Source: Arcuatula senhousia
Lineage: Eukaryota > Mollusca > Bivalvia > Mytilida > Mytilidae
Length of the DNA stretch: 64,000 nt
Reading direction: 5' to 3'
Assembly: GCA_963971305.1 (NCBI GenBank)
Contig: OZ020307.1
Coordinates: forward strand, 695,501-759,500
Positions 63,900-64,000 of this stretch are shown in pieces. A model generated the notes under the pieces. That model worked only from the letters and a program-made list of their open reading frames with translations, had not been told where the DNA came from and made no database searches. The position numbers were made by a program, and so were the translations under genes. The number at the start of each line of letters is the position of its first letter. Position 1 is the first letter of the stretch.

Positions 63900-64000
63900 C
63901 TGAAACATTGCAAAAAGACATTAAGAAACACAAAAGATATTAATATACTTATTTTTCTATTGTAAATAAGGGATAATATTCCTACTACATGTTATTACTG

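Overview
The window looks like AT-rich bivalve mollusc DNA, most likely a mytilid mussel. The organism is an inference from pearl/MgE-like elements with tandem cores, a dispersed retroelement fragment and long repeat-rich introns; I could not search. Essentially the whole window is one giant gene on the minus strand, running off both ends. I placed 73 coding exons between 63899 and 1 by translating both strands and requiring splice sites and matching intron phase at every junction. They sum to about 12.5 kb of coding sequence, roughly 4,170 codons. No start codon, signal peptide, stop codon or poly(A) site lies in the window, and I found no convincing second gene on either strand. | Protein layout, N to C (high to low coordinates). 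(1) 63.9-61.6 kb: four exons of unrecognised, mostly helical sequence. (2) 60.3-56.4 kb: three exons that read as a LECT2/M23-peptidase-like domain, with the HIH and KGID landmarks but without the first zinc-ligand His. (3) 54.2-53.3 kb: an acidic, Pro/Thr-rich linker. (4) 52.6-1.2 kb: sixteen tandem copies of a ~190-200-residue unit made of three modules: H (helical, ending in a conserved Cys and usually NGW), K (Cys-rich, core CTGxxCC, with a small tail exon T) and W (ends in xxCDW). Each unit is bounded by phase-1 introns. Units 1 and 2 carry a SAP-like motif where NGW normally sits. (5) Three MIDAS-type von Willebrand A (VWA) domains, each a phase-1 exon inserted after a W module: after units 1 (47.1-46.5 kb), 3 (38.6-38.1 kb) and 16 (0.34 kb to the edge). 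| The parts suggest a very large secreted or cell-surface protein with metal-dependent VWA ligand-binding sites spaced along a disulfide-rich repeat rod. Adhesion, matrix or immune roles are all possible; the sequence does not decide. | The introns hold dispersed retroelement fragments, MITEs and foldback elements, a pogo/Tigger-like element, a tRNA-derived SINE and pearl-like elements. Most unusual, at eight or more places a short tandem duplication spans an exon-intron junction of this gene. The largest is a 143-bp unit repeated ten times at exact period (an eleventh copy is degraded) behind the W1 exon; others have periods of 42, 47, 52, 66 and ~86 bp. Several copies remain open, in frame and flanked by usable splice sites, so the gene may be generating, or have the potential to splice, extra half-module cassettes.
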